Below, one piece after another: positions 1 to 7,142 of a stretch of 17,860 bases of DNA. Origin of the DNA: an uncultured Collinsella sp. (GTDB lineage: Bacteria; Actinomycetota; Coriobacteriia; Coriobacteriales; Coriobacteriaceae); assembly GCA_900541025.1 (NCBI GenBank), contig UQIL01000034.1, forward strand, positions 1 to 17,860. The letters run 5' to 3'. The position numbers were made by a program, and so were the translations under genes. Positions within the stretch are counted from its first letter, which is position 1; the number at the start of each line of letters is the position of its first letter. The notes below the pieces were generated by a model. The model had not been told where the DNA came from. It saw only the letters and a list, made by a program, of their open reading frames with translations, and did not search any database.

Positions 1-1331
1 ACGCTATCGAGCACATCATCACCCAGATGGAGGGCGAGGCCGGCACCGACCGCCTATCTGCACTGGCCGATATGCGTTTTAGCTTTATCGGCGACGTGTG
101 CGGGCGTTGCGTCGTCAAGCCGCACGAGAGCCGCGAGCACGTGCGCTCCGTCAAGATTGACCGCATCCTGACAGGTCGTTACACAGCCATTCCGGCGTTT
201 CTGGTGATCATGGGCCTCGTCTTTTGGCTGACGTTTGGCGTGATCGGCGCGGCGTTGCAGGGACTCATGGAGGACGGTATCGCTGCCATCATCGCCTCGG
301 CCGATGCGGGCCTCAAGGCGTTCGGTACCAACGACGTGGTGCGCTCGCTGGCTGTCGACGGCGTGCTTACGGGCGTGGGCAGTGTGCTGACCTTCCTGCC
401 GATTATCGTCGTGCTCTTTTTGTTCCTCTCCATTCTGGAAGACTCCGGATACATGGCGCGCGTGGCCTTTGTCATGGATAAGGTGTTGCGTCGCTTTGGC
501 CTGTCGGGCCGCAGTTTCGTGCCCATGCTCGTCGGTTTTGGCTGCACCGTGCCGGCTATCATGTCGACCCGTACGCTCCCATCCGAGCACGACCGCAAGA
601 TGACGGTCATGCTCACGCCGTTTATGAGCTGCTCAGCCAAGCTGCCGGTTTACGGCTTGCTGTGCGGGGCGTTTTTCCCGCAGGCGACGGTTCCCGCCAT
701 GGTCTCGCTCTATCTGATCGGTATCGTGGTCGGCTGCGTCGCGGCTTTGGTGCTCAACCGCACGGCATTTAAGGGCGACCCGGTGCCGTTTATCATGGAG
801 CTCCCCAATTACCGCCTGCCGAGCGTCAAGACGACAGTGATGCTGGCATGGGATAAGGCCAAGGACTTCATCACTAAGGCCTTTACCATTATCTTTGCCG
901 CGACCGTGGTCATCTGGTTCCTTCAGACGTTCGACATCCGCTTTAACGTGGTCGCCGACCAGTCGCAAAGCCTGCTTGCCGGTCTGGGTAGCATCATCGC
1001 GCCGGTGTTGGCCCCGCTCGGCTTTGGCGACTGGCGCGCCTCGACGGCGCTCGTCACGGGGCTCATTGCCAAGGAGAGCGTCATCTCGACGCTCACGGTG
1101 CTTTTGGGCGCAACGTCGCCCGCGGCGCTGTCGACCATGTTTTCGCCGTTTACCGCCTACGTGTTCTTGGTCTTTACGTTGCTGTACCCGCCTTGTGTGG
1201 CGGCAATCGGCGCTGTCAAGAGCGAGTTGGGCGCGCGCTATGCCGTGGCCGTATTCGCGTTTCAGGTCGCCGTTGCCTGGATCGTGGCGTTTGTCGTGCA
1301 TTCGGCGGGCATATTGCTGGGGTTGGCTTAG
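1..1331 (+). CDS. feoB: Ferrous iron transport protein B, C-terminal part (5'-truncated by window edge)
   Basis: The open frame runs from the window edge (codons in phase with position 3) to TAG at 1329-1331, so the N-terminal G domain lies outside. What is visible is the membrane part of FeoB, the GTP-driven Fe(II) permease of the cytoplasmic membrane. Numbering from the first visible Met at 27, it shows the FeoB signature GCTVPAIMSTRTLPSEHDRK (about residues 171-190), the following MLTPFMSCSAKLPVY segment, and the second gate-like stretch GLIAKESVISTLTVLLG, separated by several hydrophobic helices. The protein ends in a hydrophobic helix with no extra domain. The Met at 27 is internal, not a start. 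No feoA or feoC is visible downstream, so any partners lie upstream. Family assignment is very secure; upstream integrity cannot be judged. Confidence 0.95.
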   Translation, partial: AIEHIITQMEGEAGTDRLSALADMRFSFIGDVCGRCVVKPHESREHVRSVKIDRILTGRYTAIPAFLVIMGLVFWLTFGVIGAALQGLMEDGIAAIIASADAGLKAFGTNDVVRSLAVDGVLTGVGSVLTFLPIIVVLFLFLSILEDSGYMARVAFVMDKVLRRFGLSGRSFVPMLVGFGCTVPAIMSTRTLPSEHDRKMTVMLTPFMSCSAKLPVYGLLCGAFFPQATVPAMVSLYLIGIVVGCVAALVLNRTAFKGDPVPFIMELPNYRLPSVKTTVMLAWDKAKDFITKAFTIIFAATVVIWFLQTFDIRFNVVADQSQSLLAGLGSIIAPVLAPLGFGDWRASTALVTGLIAKESVISTLTVLLGATSPAALSTMFSPFTAYVFLVFTLLYPPCVAAIGAVKSELGARYAVAVFAFQVAVAWIVAFVVHSAGILLGLA

Positions 1332-1372
1332 TTATGAATTGACGGCGCAACCTCTGTGTATCGAATTGTTTT

Positions 1373-1406
1373 CGGCCCCGCTTCTGTACTGACGGATGCG
1401 GGGCCG
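1373..1406 (+). terminator. Candidate intrinsic terminator after feoB
   Basis: A 9-bp GC-rich inverted repeat (CGGCCCCGC at 1373-1381 and GCGGGGCCG at 1398-1406) encloses a 16-nt loop, 41 nt after the feoB stop. The tract after the stem (TTGCTATATAA) is only weakly U-rich, so termination may be inefficient. The loop carries the -35 element of the next promoter. Confidence 0.45.
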
Positions 1407-1418
1407 TTGCTATATAAT
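1389..1418 (+). promoter_or_regulatory. Candidate sigma70-type promoter for the MFS gene
   Basis: CTGACG (1389-1394) and a perfect TATAAT (1413-1418) are separated by 18 bp. The predicted transcription start near 1425 would give a leader of about 27 nt before the ATG at 1452. The -35 lies inside the loop of the feoB terminator hairpin. Confidence 0.5.
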
Positions 1419-1451
1419 CGCCTCCGCTCAAAACGATTGGAGACGTTATAT

Positions 1452-2647
1452 ATGACTCAGACAAGGCAAGACGGCATCACGCTCAGGCAGTGGCTCCCAC
1501 TCGTCGGTCTCACCTGCTGTGCGTTCGTGTTCAACACGTCGGAGTTTATGCCCATCGGCCTTTTGACTGATATCGCCGCGTCGTTCTCGCTCACCGAGGC
1601 CCAGGCGGGCATCATGATCTCGGTCTATGCCTGGGGCGTCATGCTGCTGTCGTTGCCACTCATGGTGTTCGCTTCGCGTTTCGAGTTCAAGCGGATGCTG
1701 CTGGGCGTGCTTGCCGTGTTCTCGCTGGGCCAGTTCCTGTCCGCCTTGGCGCCGACCTATCCCATCTTAGTCTGCGCGCGCCTGGTGGTTGCCTGCGCGC
1801 ACGCCGTGTTCTGGTCGGTCGCCTCGATCATGGCGTCGCGCCTGGTTGACACACGCCACGGGGCGCTCGCTATCAGCATGATCGCCACGGGCTCGTCCAT
1901 CGCGCAGATCTTTGGCCTGCCTCTCGGTCGCGCCATTGGCTTGGCCGTGGGCTGGCGCATGACGTTTGCCGTGGTCGGGGGCCTCTCAGCCATCGCGGTC
2001 GTCTACCAGGCAGCGGTGTTCCCGGCCATGCCGGCGGGTGAGCGCTTTACCGTCAAACAGCTGCCCGAGCTGCTCAAGAACCCGCTCCTCATCGCGCTCT
2101 ACGCAGTCACGGTCTTCATGGCGACCGGCTATTACGCAAGCTACAGCTATATCGAGCCCTTCCTGGCGCAGGTCGCGCACGTCGATGCGGGCGCCATTAC
2201 CATGACGCTGACGGCGTTTGGCTGCTCTGGTTTGCTCGGAAGCTGGCTGTTTGGCCGCCTGTTCGATGGGCATCGCTTCCCGTTCTTGGCTATCACGCTC
2301 TCCGGCGTGCCGGTGGCCCTGCTGCTCATGGGGCCGGCCGCATCTTCGCTCGTGACAGTGCTTGCCGTCTGCGCACTGTGGGGTTGCTGCGCCACGGCCT
2401 TTACGTGGCGTTTCAGGCCGAGCTCATCAAGTGCACGTCGGCAGATTCGTCGGCCGTCGCCATGTCGATCTTCTCGGGCCTGTTTAACCTCGGTATCGGC
2501 ACGGGCACCGCAATCGGCGGCGCCGTGGTTTCGGGTCCCGGTATCGCTTGGATCGGCTTTGTGGGCGGGGCGATTGCCGTCGTGGGCGTTATCCTCGCCA
2601 TCACGGTGATGTTCCCAGCCATCCGCCGCGCCAAGCCCGTCGCCTAG
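1452..2647 (+). pseudogene. SotB-type MFS efflux transporter, frameshifted near 2403
   Basis: A 12-helix major facilitator resembling E. coli SotB (sugar/arabinose efflux): the N-terminus has FNTSEFMPIGLLTDIAASF where SotB, as I recall it, has FNTTEFVPVGLLSDIAQSF, and AHAVFWSVASIMASR and YYASYSYIEPF also match. ATG 1452 is preceded by GGAG at 1439-1442 (9-nt gap). The frame is lost near 2400-2404: the first frame reads nonsense from about residue 318 to a stop at 2607-2609. The frame starting at 2405 continues the family sequence (VAFQAELIK, AMSIFSGLFNLGIGTG) to TAG 2645-2647. Adding one A after position 2403 would restore AF-N-VAFQAELIK and a 398-residue protein, close to SotB's roughly 396. 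So it is either a recent pseudogene or a one-base sequence error. Substrate is unknown. Confidence 0.85.
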
Positions 2648-2662
2648 CCACGTCCCCTCATC

Positions 2663-2729
2663 AGTTGCGGTGGAATAGTTCCTGTTTAAGGCCTTTGAAG
2701 GCCCAAGCAGGAACTATTCCACCGCAACT
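2663..2729. repeat. Long hairpin with 22-bp perfect arms, possible terminator or REP-like element
   Basis: Arms 2663-2684 and 2708-2729 are perfect reverse complements (left arm begins AGTTGCGGTGGAATAGTTCC). The 23-nt centre holds a smaller GGCC hairpin (2690-2693 with 2700-2703). On the plus strand the stem is followed by TATTTT (2730-2735), so it could terminate the MFS transcript. The length and perfection of the arms are greater than a terminator needs and suggest an interspersed palindrome. Confidence 0.75.
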
Positions 2730-2759
2730 TATTTTGGGGGAGGGGATACAAGCTGGGCA

Positions 2760-2765
2760 TACAAT
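2760..2765 (+). promoter_or_regulatory. Possible -10 element for the GH13 gene
   Basis: TACAAT (5 of 6 to TATAAT) lies 36 nt before the ATG at 2801. No convincing -35 is seen at 16-18 bp; TTGGGG at 2734-2739 is 20 bp away. Weak call. Confidence 0.3.
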
Positions 2766-2800
2766 GGATGTCGTTGTGTTGAGCTTACCGGGAGGTTGCT

Positions 2801-4177
2801 ATGTGGGCATACGAGACGACGTTCTATCAGATCTATCCGCTGGGCTTTTGCGGAGCTCCGCGCGAAAACGCCGCCCCCGTTGCCGAGGATGAGCTCGCCC
2901 AGGCCGCCGATGTCGAACCCAACCCCGATGCTCCTATCATGAAGATTGCCCAATGGGCCGACTGCCTGCAAAAACTCGGCGTTGGCGCTGTGCTCATCAA
3001 CCCGCCGCTCGAGTCCGATAGTCACGGCTACGACACGCGCAGCCTGCGCCATATAGACCGTCGCCTGGGCGGGGATGCCGACTTTGCCGCCGTATGCGAC
3101 ACGCTGCACGCCCATGGCATCCGCGTGGTGCTCGATGCCGTCTTCAACCACGTCGGTCGCGGCTTTTGGGCCTTCCGCGATGTGCAGGAGCGCAAGTGGG
3201 ATTCGCCGTACAAGGATTGGTTTCACATCAGTTTTGACGGCGACTCCTGCTATGGCGACGGCTTTTGGTACGAGGGCTGGGAGGGTCATTTTGAGCTTGT
3301 GAAGCTCAACCTGCAAAATCCCGCTGTGGTCGATTACCTGCTCGAGTCTGTGCGCCGTTGGGCCGACGTCTTTGGCGTCGACGGCCTGCGCCTGGACGTC
3401 GCCTACATGCTCGACCGCGACTTTATGCGCCGCCTACACTCCTTTACCCGTGAGCTCAAGCCCGGCTTTGTGCTCATCGGCGAGACGCTCCACGGCGACT
3501 ACAATCAGATCGTCAACGACGAGATGCTCGACTCGTGCACTAATTACGAGTGCTACAAGGGCCTGTATTCCAGCTTTAACTCGGTCAACATGTTCGAGAT
3601 CGCCCATTCGCTGCACCGTCAGTTTGGCGGCGACCCTTGGTGCATCTACCGCGGCAAACATCTGCTTTCGTTTGTCGACAACCACGATGTGCCGCGCCTG
3701 GCAAGTATCCTCACCGACAAATCCTGCCTGCGTCCCGCCTATGGCATGCTCTTTGGCATGCCGGGCATCCCGTGCGTCTACTATGGCAGCGAGTGGGGAA
3801 TTGCTGGCGAAAAGGGCGGCCCCGATGGCGACTGGGCGCTGCGACCTGCGCTCAATGAGCCTGCGCCCAACGAGCTGACGGCGTTCATCACGCAGCTTGC
3901 GCACCTTCGCTCGGCCGACGACGCGGCTGCCCGTGCTCTCAACTACGGTGCCTATCGCAACGTGGTGATCCAGAACAAGCAGCTGCTGTTCGAGCGCGCC
4001 TGCGACGACGCGGCGGTGCTCGTGGCGGTGAATGCCGTGGGTGAGCCTTACACCTTTGGCGCCGGCGAACTCAACGGCTCCTTCGTCGACCTGCTTGCCG
4101 ACGATGCGCCCACGGTCGAGCTGACGGGTACCCTTGAGCTTGCACCCTACGAGGTGCGCTATCTGTTGAGAGCCTAG
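2801..4177 (+). CDS. GH13 alpha-amylase-family glycosidase, cytoplasmic
   Basis: A 458-residue (beta/alpha)8-barrel glycosidase of the alpha-amylase family, which hydrolyses or transfers alpha-glucosidic bonds in maltodextrin-type substrates. All four GH13 regions are intact: I, DAVFNH (112-117); II, GLRLDVAYM (195-203) with nucleophile D199; III, VLIGET (224-229) with acid/base E228; IV, FVDNHD (291-296) with transition-state D296. The N-terminus WAYETTFYQIYPLGF goes straight into the barrel with no signal peptide or starch-binding domain, so an intracellular role is likely. A short C-terminal beta domain follows from about residue 375. GGAGG at 2791-2795 sits 5 nt before the ATG. It is followed after 3 nt by a DNA glycosylase gene, suggesting co-transcription. 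Exact specificity (maltodextrin glucosidase, neopullulanase-like or other) cannot be read from sequence alone. Confidence 0.9.
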   Translation: MWAYETTFYQIYPLGFCGAPRENAAPVAEDELAQAADVEPNPDAPIMKIAQWADCLQKLGVGAVLINPPLESDSHGYDTRSLRHIDRRLGGDADFAAVCDTLHAHGIRVVLDAVFNHVGRGFWAFRDVQERKWDSPYKDWFHISFDGDSCYGDGFWYEGWEGHFELVKLNLQNPAVVDYLLESVRRWADVFGVDGLRLDVAYMLDRDFMRRLHSFTRELKPGFVLIGETLHGDYNQIVNDEMLDSCTNYECYKGLYSSFNSVNMFEIAHSLHRQFGGDPWCIYRGKHLLSFVDNHDVPRLASILTDKSCLRPAYGMLFGMPGIPCVYYGSEWGIAGEKGGPDGDWALRPALNEPAPNELTAFITQLAHLRSADDAAARALNYGAYRNVVIQNKQLLFERACDDAAVLVAVNAVGEPYTFGAGELNGSFVDLLADDAPTVELTGTLELAPYEVRYLLRA

Positions 4178-4180
4178 CCC

Positions 4181-4744
4181 ATGGCCGTGTCTGACGAGGG
4201 CTATCAACATATTGAGCATGGGTTTGAGCCCGTGTTTGACGAGCACTCGCGCGTTTTGGTGCTCGGGTCGTTTCCCTCGGTGCTTTCGCGCGCCAATGCC
4301 TTTTATTACGGCAACCCTCAGAATCGCTTTTGGCGTGTGATGGCCACGTGCCTCGGTATGCCTGTGCCGCCCAACGAGGGCGATCCTTTGGCAAGCGGTG
4401 AGCCCGCGACGCTCGATGCCTCCATTGCCGCCAAGCGGGCCATGCTGCTGAACGGCGGCGTGGCCCTGTGGGATGTGGTCGAGAGCTGCGACATTAAGGG
4501 CTCGAGCGACGCGAGCATCCGCAACGTTGTGCCGGCACATATCGAGCGCATTACCGATGCCGCGCCGATTGAGGTCGTTGCCTGTAACGGCGGCACGGCA
4601 GGGCGACTCTACAAACGCTACTTGCAAGATCGGACGGGGCTGCCTGCCATCGTCCTGCCCTCGACAAGTCCCGCCAATGCCGCCTGGCGCCTGGAGCGTC
4701 TTGTCGAGCGTTGGCACGAAGCCGTTGACTGGGCTGTTATTTAA
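4181..4744 (+). CDS. DNA-deoxyinosine (hypoxanthine) glycosylase, UDG superfamily family 6-like
   Basis: A 187-residue uracil-DNA-glycosylase-superfamily protein that should excise deaminated bases, most likely hypoxanthine, to start base excision repair. Visible motifs: LVLGSFPSVLSR (26-37), the family stretch FYYGNPQNRFW (41-51) with its active-site Asn, a central ACNGGTAGRLY (134-144), and the C-terminal LPSTSPANA (159-167), equivalent to the DNA-intercalation loop motif. The Mug/TDG and family 1 catalytic motifs are absent, pointing to the hypoxanthine-DNA glycosylase branch. The ATG lies 3 nt after the GH13 stop with no separate strong Shine-Dalgarno, so translation is probably coupled to that gene; the functional link between the two is not obvious. 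The gene ends 1 nt from the stop of the convergent minus-strand gene. Confidence 0.85.
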   Translation: MAVSDEGYQHIEHGFEPVFDEHSRVLVLGSFPSVLSRANAFYYGNPQNRFWRVMATCLGMPVPPNEGDPLASGEPATLDASIAAKRAMLLNGGVALWDVVESCDIKGSSDASIRNVVPAHIERITDAAPIEVVACNGGTAGRLYKRYLQDRTGLPAIVLPSTSPANAAWRLERLVERWHEAVDWAVI

Positions 4745-4745
4745 T

Positions 4746-5408
4746 TTAGATTTTTGTTTGAGCGTGGGCGCCCAGACGTTTCAGAACGCCTCGCCAGATC
4801 GGCGCGGGCACGGCTGGCTCGGCGCAAACCATGCCGTCGGCGTCGACGTTGGCGGCATTGCCGCCGCCAAGTCGCTGTGCGTGCTTGACGGAGCAGCCCA
4901 TGCGCACAGCGCCCACGAGCTTGTCCATCGCTTCCGAAAACGGTCGGCGCAAGAGGCCCATGCGCGGGGAGCGACGAAGCGCTGCGATGCCGCTGCCGGC
5001 GCAGATGGCAACGCCGCCACACCACAATTGGTCATGGCGCTCACATGCCTTGTGCAGGCGAACGGCGGTCCCACGCGCCTGCTCAGTGCTCTCTTGTGCG
5101 GCTCGAATCGCGGCATAGACGCGCGTTCCCGTACCGCCAAAGCGCTCAAGCGCCTGCTCGATGGCTGTCAACGTCTCATCGTCAGCCACATCTTCAATGG
5201 CCAGCACGATGCCATCGGCAACGCTGCCGGCGTCATTTGCCTTCAAGTTGACCGGGCGGGGGAGTGCGGTGCCGGAAAGCTGTGCATAGGCGGCGATGGC
5301 ATCCTGCAGGTCCCAGAGCAAAAACTCAAGATCGGCACTATTGGGAATGCTGATATACGCAATGGTTTGCAGCGTTTTTGGTACATCGCTGCGCGCGGTC
5401 GGCTCCAT
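4746..5408 (-). CDS. Conserved hypothetical protein, possibly flavodoxin-like
   Basis: A 220-residue protein I do not recognise with certainty. ATG (5408-5406) is preceded by a strong AAGGAGG (complement of 5413-5419), and codon use fits its neighbours, so it is a real gene. It has a hydrophobic start (TIAYISIP, 15-22), an acidic middle (GIVLAIEDVADDETLTAIEQ, 66-85), a Gly/Cys-rich stretch (LWCGGVAICAGSGIAAL, 128-144), then SPRMGLLRRPFSEAMDKLV (147-165). No membrane helix or signal peptide is evident. The alternating beta/alpha pattern and the glycine-rich loop before RMGxxRRPxSEA remind me of flavodoxin/NADPH-dependent FMN-reductase relatives, but no clear phosphate-binding motif is seen, so this is only a suggestion. 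It is convergent with the DNA glycosylase and divergent from the aminotransferase. Confidence 0.75.
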   Translation of the reverse strand: MEPTARSDVPKTLQTIAYISIPNSADLEFLLWDLQDAIAAYAQLSGTALPRPVNLKANDAGSVADGIVLAIEDVADDETLTAIEQALERFGGTGTRVYAAIRAAQESTEQARGTAVRLHKACERHDQLWCGGVAICAGSGIAALRRSPRMGLLRRPFSEAMDKLVGAVRMGCSVKHAQRLGGGNAANVDADGMVCAEPAVPAPIWRGVLKRLGAHAQTKI

Positions 5409-5501
5409 GCTGCCTCCTTTCCGGTTGGTTTCCGTTTAGGTTACACCGTCCGGCGGCGCCCCGCCGCGCTATCCTAGTGCAACCCTTACGAAAGGAACGC
5501 C

Positions 5502-6638
5502 ATGCGACTGCCCATGAATACCTCGCTTGCCACGCTCAAGCCCTCCGGTATCCGCCGAATCAACGCGCTCGCCGCCCAGCACCCGGGGTGCATCGCGCTT
5601 GCGCTCGGCGAGCCCGATTTTCCCACGCCCGATGTGATTAGCGCCGAGGTGACCGCCGCACTGGACCGCGGTGACACGCACTATCCGCCCAACAACGGGC
5701 GCCCCGCCCTGCGTGAGGCGTTATCTGCCTACATGGGGGACGCGGGCCTTACGTTTTCCGCCGATGAGGTCATCCTGACCGACGGTGCGACCGAGGCACT
5801 GTCGGCAACATTCATGGCTATGCTCAACCCCGGCGACGAGGTCATCATCCCCACGCCTGCCTTTGGCCTGTACGAGAGCATCGTCGTGGCCAACCACGCC
5901 AAGGCGGTCTTTTTGGATACGGAGCCTGCGCAATTCCAGATTGACGAGGACGCACTTCGTGCTTGCGTGACGCCGGCGACCAAGGCCATCGTCATCTGCA
6001 CGCCCAACAATCCTACGGGTTGCATCCTCAACGCGGCTTCGCTCGACGCCGTGGCGCGCGTGGCAGAGCAGGCGGGCATCTACGTGGTCTGCGACGACGT
6101 ATACAACCGCCTGGTCTACGTGGACGGCTACGAGCGCTTTGCCCAGCGTCACCCGGAGCTTCGCGAGCAGACGGTCGTCATCGAGAGCTTCTCCAAGCCC
6201 TGGGCTATGACCGGCTGGCGCCTGGGTTGGCTCGCAGCCGCAGCCCCCGTCATCGCCGAGATCGCAAAAGCTCACCAATACCTAGTATCGAGCGCCGTCT
6301 CCTTCGAGATGGACGCCGCAGCCCGAGCCCTGACCGTCGACCCAACCCCCATGCTCGAAGTCTACCGAGCCCGTCGCGAACGCGTACTCGCGGCCTTAGA
6401 CGCCATGGGCCTCGACGTAGTAGAGCCCGCAGGAGCCTTCTACACTTTCCCGAGCATCAAAAAGTTCGGCCTAACCAGCGAAGACTTCTGCATCAAAGCC
6501 ATCAAAGAGGCAAACGTAGCCCTAGTCCCGGGCGACTGTTTCGGAACCGAAGGCCACATCCGCCTAAGCTACTGCGTCTCCGACCAAGATCTGGACGAAG
6601 GCCTAAATCGCCTGTCCACCTTCATTTCAACCCTGTAG
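5502..6638 (+). CDS. Class I/II PLP-dependent aminotransferase
   Basis: A 378-residue fold-type I aminotransferase of the aspartate/aromatic aminotransferase (AspC/PatA-like) group, moving an amino group between an amino acid and a 2-oxo acid in the cytoplasm. Motifs in order: LALGEPDFPTPD (33-44), THYPPNNGRPALREA (59-73), the PLP-phosphate region TDGATEALSATF (93-104), CTPNNPTG (166-173), CDDVYNRLVY (197-206) with the PLP-contacting Asp and Tyr, the Schiff-base lysine K232 in SFSKPWAMTGWRLGW (229-243), and a C-terminal substrate-carboxylate Arg in HIRLSYC. The length is normal. AAAGGA at 5491-5496, 5 nt before the ATG, supports the start at 5502. Amino-acid specificity cannot be told from sequence. 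The last roughly 125 codons (from about 6264) use GAA, AAA, CTA and GTA far more than the first 254 do. The gene is monocistronic, with the minus-strand gene diverging upstream and a palindromic element downstream. Confidence 0.92.
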   Translation: MRLPMNTSLATLKPSGIRRINALAAQHPGCIALALGEPDFPTPDVISAEVTAALDRGDTHYPPNNGRPALREALSAYMGDAGLTFSADEVILTDGATEALSATFMAMLNPGDEVIIPTPAFGLYESIVVANHAKAVFLDTEPAQFQIDEDALRACVTPATKAIVICTPNNPTGCILNAASLDAVARVAEQAGIYVVCDDVYNRLVYVDGYERFAQRHPELREQTVVIESFSKPWAMTGWRLGWLAAAAPVIAEIAKAHQYLVSSAVSFEMDAAARALTVDPTPMLEVYRARRERVLAALDAMGLDVVEPAGAFYTFPSIKKFGLTSEDFCIKAIKEANVALVPGDCFGTEGHIRLSYCVSDQDLDEGLNRLSTFISTL

Positions 6639-6770
6639 CCATCAGGGACGCAACACATCAGCCCACCGACCCAAGCATTATGAGTGGGGCGCGCCGGCCA
6701 ACGGACACGAGGATTCGCAGCAAAGGCAGCGTAGCTCCGGCCGGGAGGGGCAGGGCGAGTTTTCCGTAGA

Positions 6771-6811
6771 TTCCGCACGAGCCGAAGGCCACTTAATGTG
6801 GCCTTCGTGCG
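6771..6811. repeat. CACTTAATGTG hairpin, copy 1
   Basis: The leading sequence TTCCGCAC is followed by a 5-nt bulge (6779-6783) and a 9-bp stem, GAAGGCCAC (6784-6792) with GTGGCCTTC (6798-6806), closed by loop TTAAT. An outer 5-bp stem pairs CGCAC (6774-6778) with GTGCG (6807-6811). A second copy with the same layout but different stem bases lies near 17781. Confidence 0.75.
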
Positions 6812-6897
6812 AGCCCAGGACTTGACCGAGCGGAAAACTCGCCCTGCCCCTCCCGGCCGGAGCGTATGCAGGGTTTGTGTACGAATCCTCGCGCCCG

Positions 6898-6926
6898 TTG
6901 ACCGACGTCGGGGTCCCCGCCATAAT
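6898..6926 (+). promoter_or_regulatory. Sigma70-type promoter for rplJ-rplL
   Basis: TTGACC (6898-6903) and CATAAT (6921-6926) are separated by exactly 17 bp. The predicted start near 6933 gives a transcript entering the L10 leader. The elements lie in the right arm of the palindromic element. Confidence 0.75.
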
Positions 6927-6954
6927 ACTTTCGGTTCACGCACGAATCCGCTGC

Positions 6955-7077
6955 CAGAGACAGCCGGCGCAAACGGGTCTTACCCGCGAGCTTAATGGGA
7001 CTTCCCGCCAGCCGAGGTGGTCGAGTAGATATGTCTTCTCGCCCCCGTCGCTCATGCAGCGCGGGGGCTTTCTTTTT
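6955..7077 (+). ncRNA. Ribosomal protein L10 leader (autoregulatory mRNA structure) with attenuator
   Basis: The 5' UTR of rplJ carries the conserved blocks of the L10 leader family as I recall them: AGACAGCCGGCGC (about 6958-6970), CTTAAT (6991-6996) and CCGCCAGCCGAGGT (about 7005-7018). The block order and spacing match the Bacillus-type leader. In that family L10, alone or with L7/L12, binds a kink-turn and represses its own operon. The leader ends in an intrinsic terminator (stem GCCCCCG 7041-7047 with CGGGGGC 7062-7068, inner CGCT/AGCG stem, then TTCTTTTT), consistent with control by attenuation. Confidence 0.8.
7041..7076 (+). terminator. Attenuator of the L10 leader
   Basis: GCCCCCG (7041-7047) pairs with CGGGGGC (7062-7068), with an inner CGCT (7049-7052)/AGCG (7058-7061) stem, followed by TTCTTTTT (7069-7076). 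It lies 67 nt before the rplJ start, so it must be at least partly read through. Confidence 0.8.
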
Positions 7078-7142
7078 GGACATGCCCCCGTCACGTCCTT
7101 GTGGCGGACCGTGCCCGGAAAGAATTCGAGGAGGTGTAATTC

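Larger units (their letters stand above)
6673..6930. repeat. ~258-bp imperfect palindromic element (33-bp perfect core arms)
   Basis: Two inverted copies of a unit of roughly 95-100 bp face each other. The inner parts (6734-6766 and 6831-6863) are a perfect 33-bp inverted repeat, starting GCTCCGGCCGGGAGGGGCAG on the left. The outer parts align imperfectly: AAGCATTATG at the left end against AAGTATTATG at the right end read on the minus strand; CCAACGG against TCAACGG; and an identical CGAGGATTCG. The 64-nt centre carries the small CACTTAATGTG hairpin. The right end overlaps the -35 and -10 of the rplJ promoter. The short open frames read through this region on both strands follow from the palindrome, and each contains APAGRGRASFP. 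Confidence 0.8.

Noticed and set aside
2548..2892. Plus-strand frame bridging the transporter end and the GH13 start
   Set aside because: It is a shadow frame crossing the palindrome; the real genes on both sides are clear in other frames.
5452..5467. GC-rich hairpin (CGGCGG/CCGCCG) between the divergent genes
   Set aside because: There is no U-tract and no clear -35/-10 pair in either direction, so I could not support a terminator or promoter call.
6678..6923. Short minus-strand open frame (81 codons) in the palindromic element, and a 29-codon plus-strand one at 6680-6769
   Set aside because: Both run along the arms of the inverted repeat and share APAGRGRASFP only because the arms are reverse complements. 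Neither has a convincing ribosome binding site.
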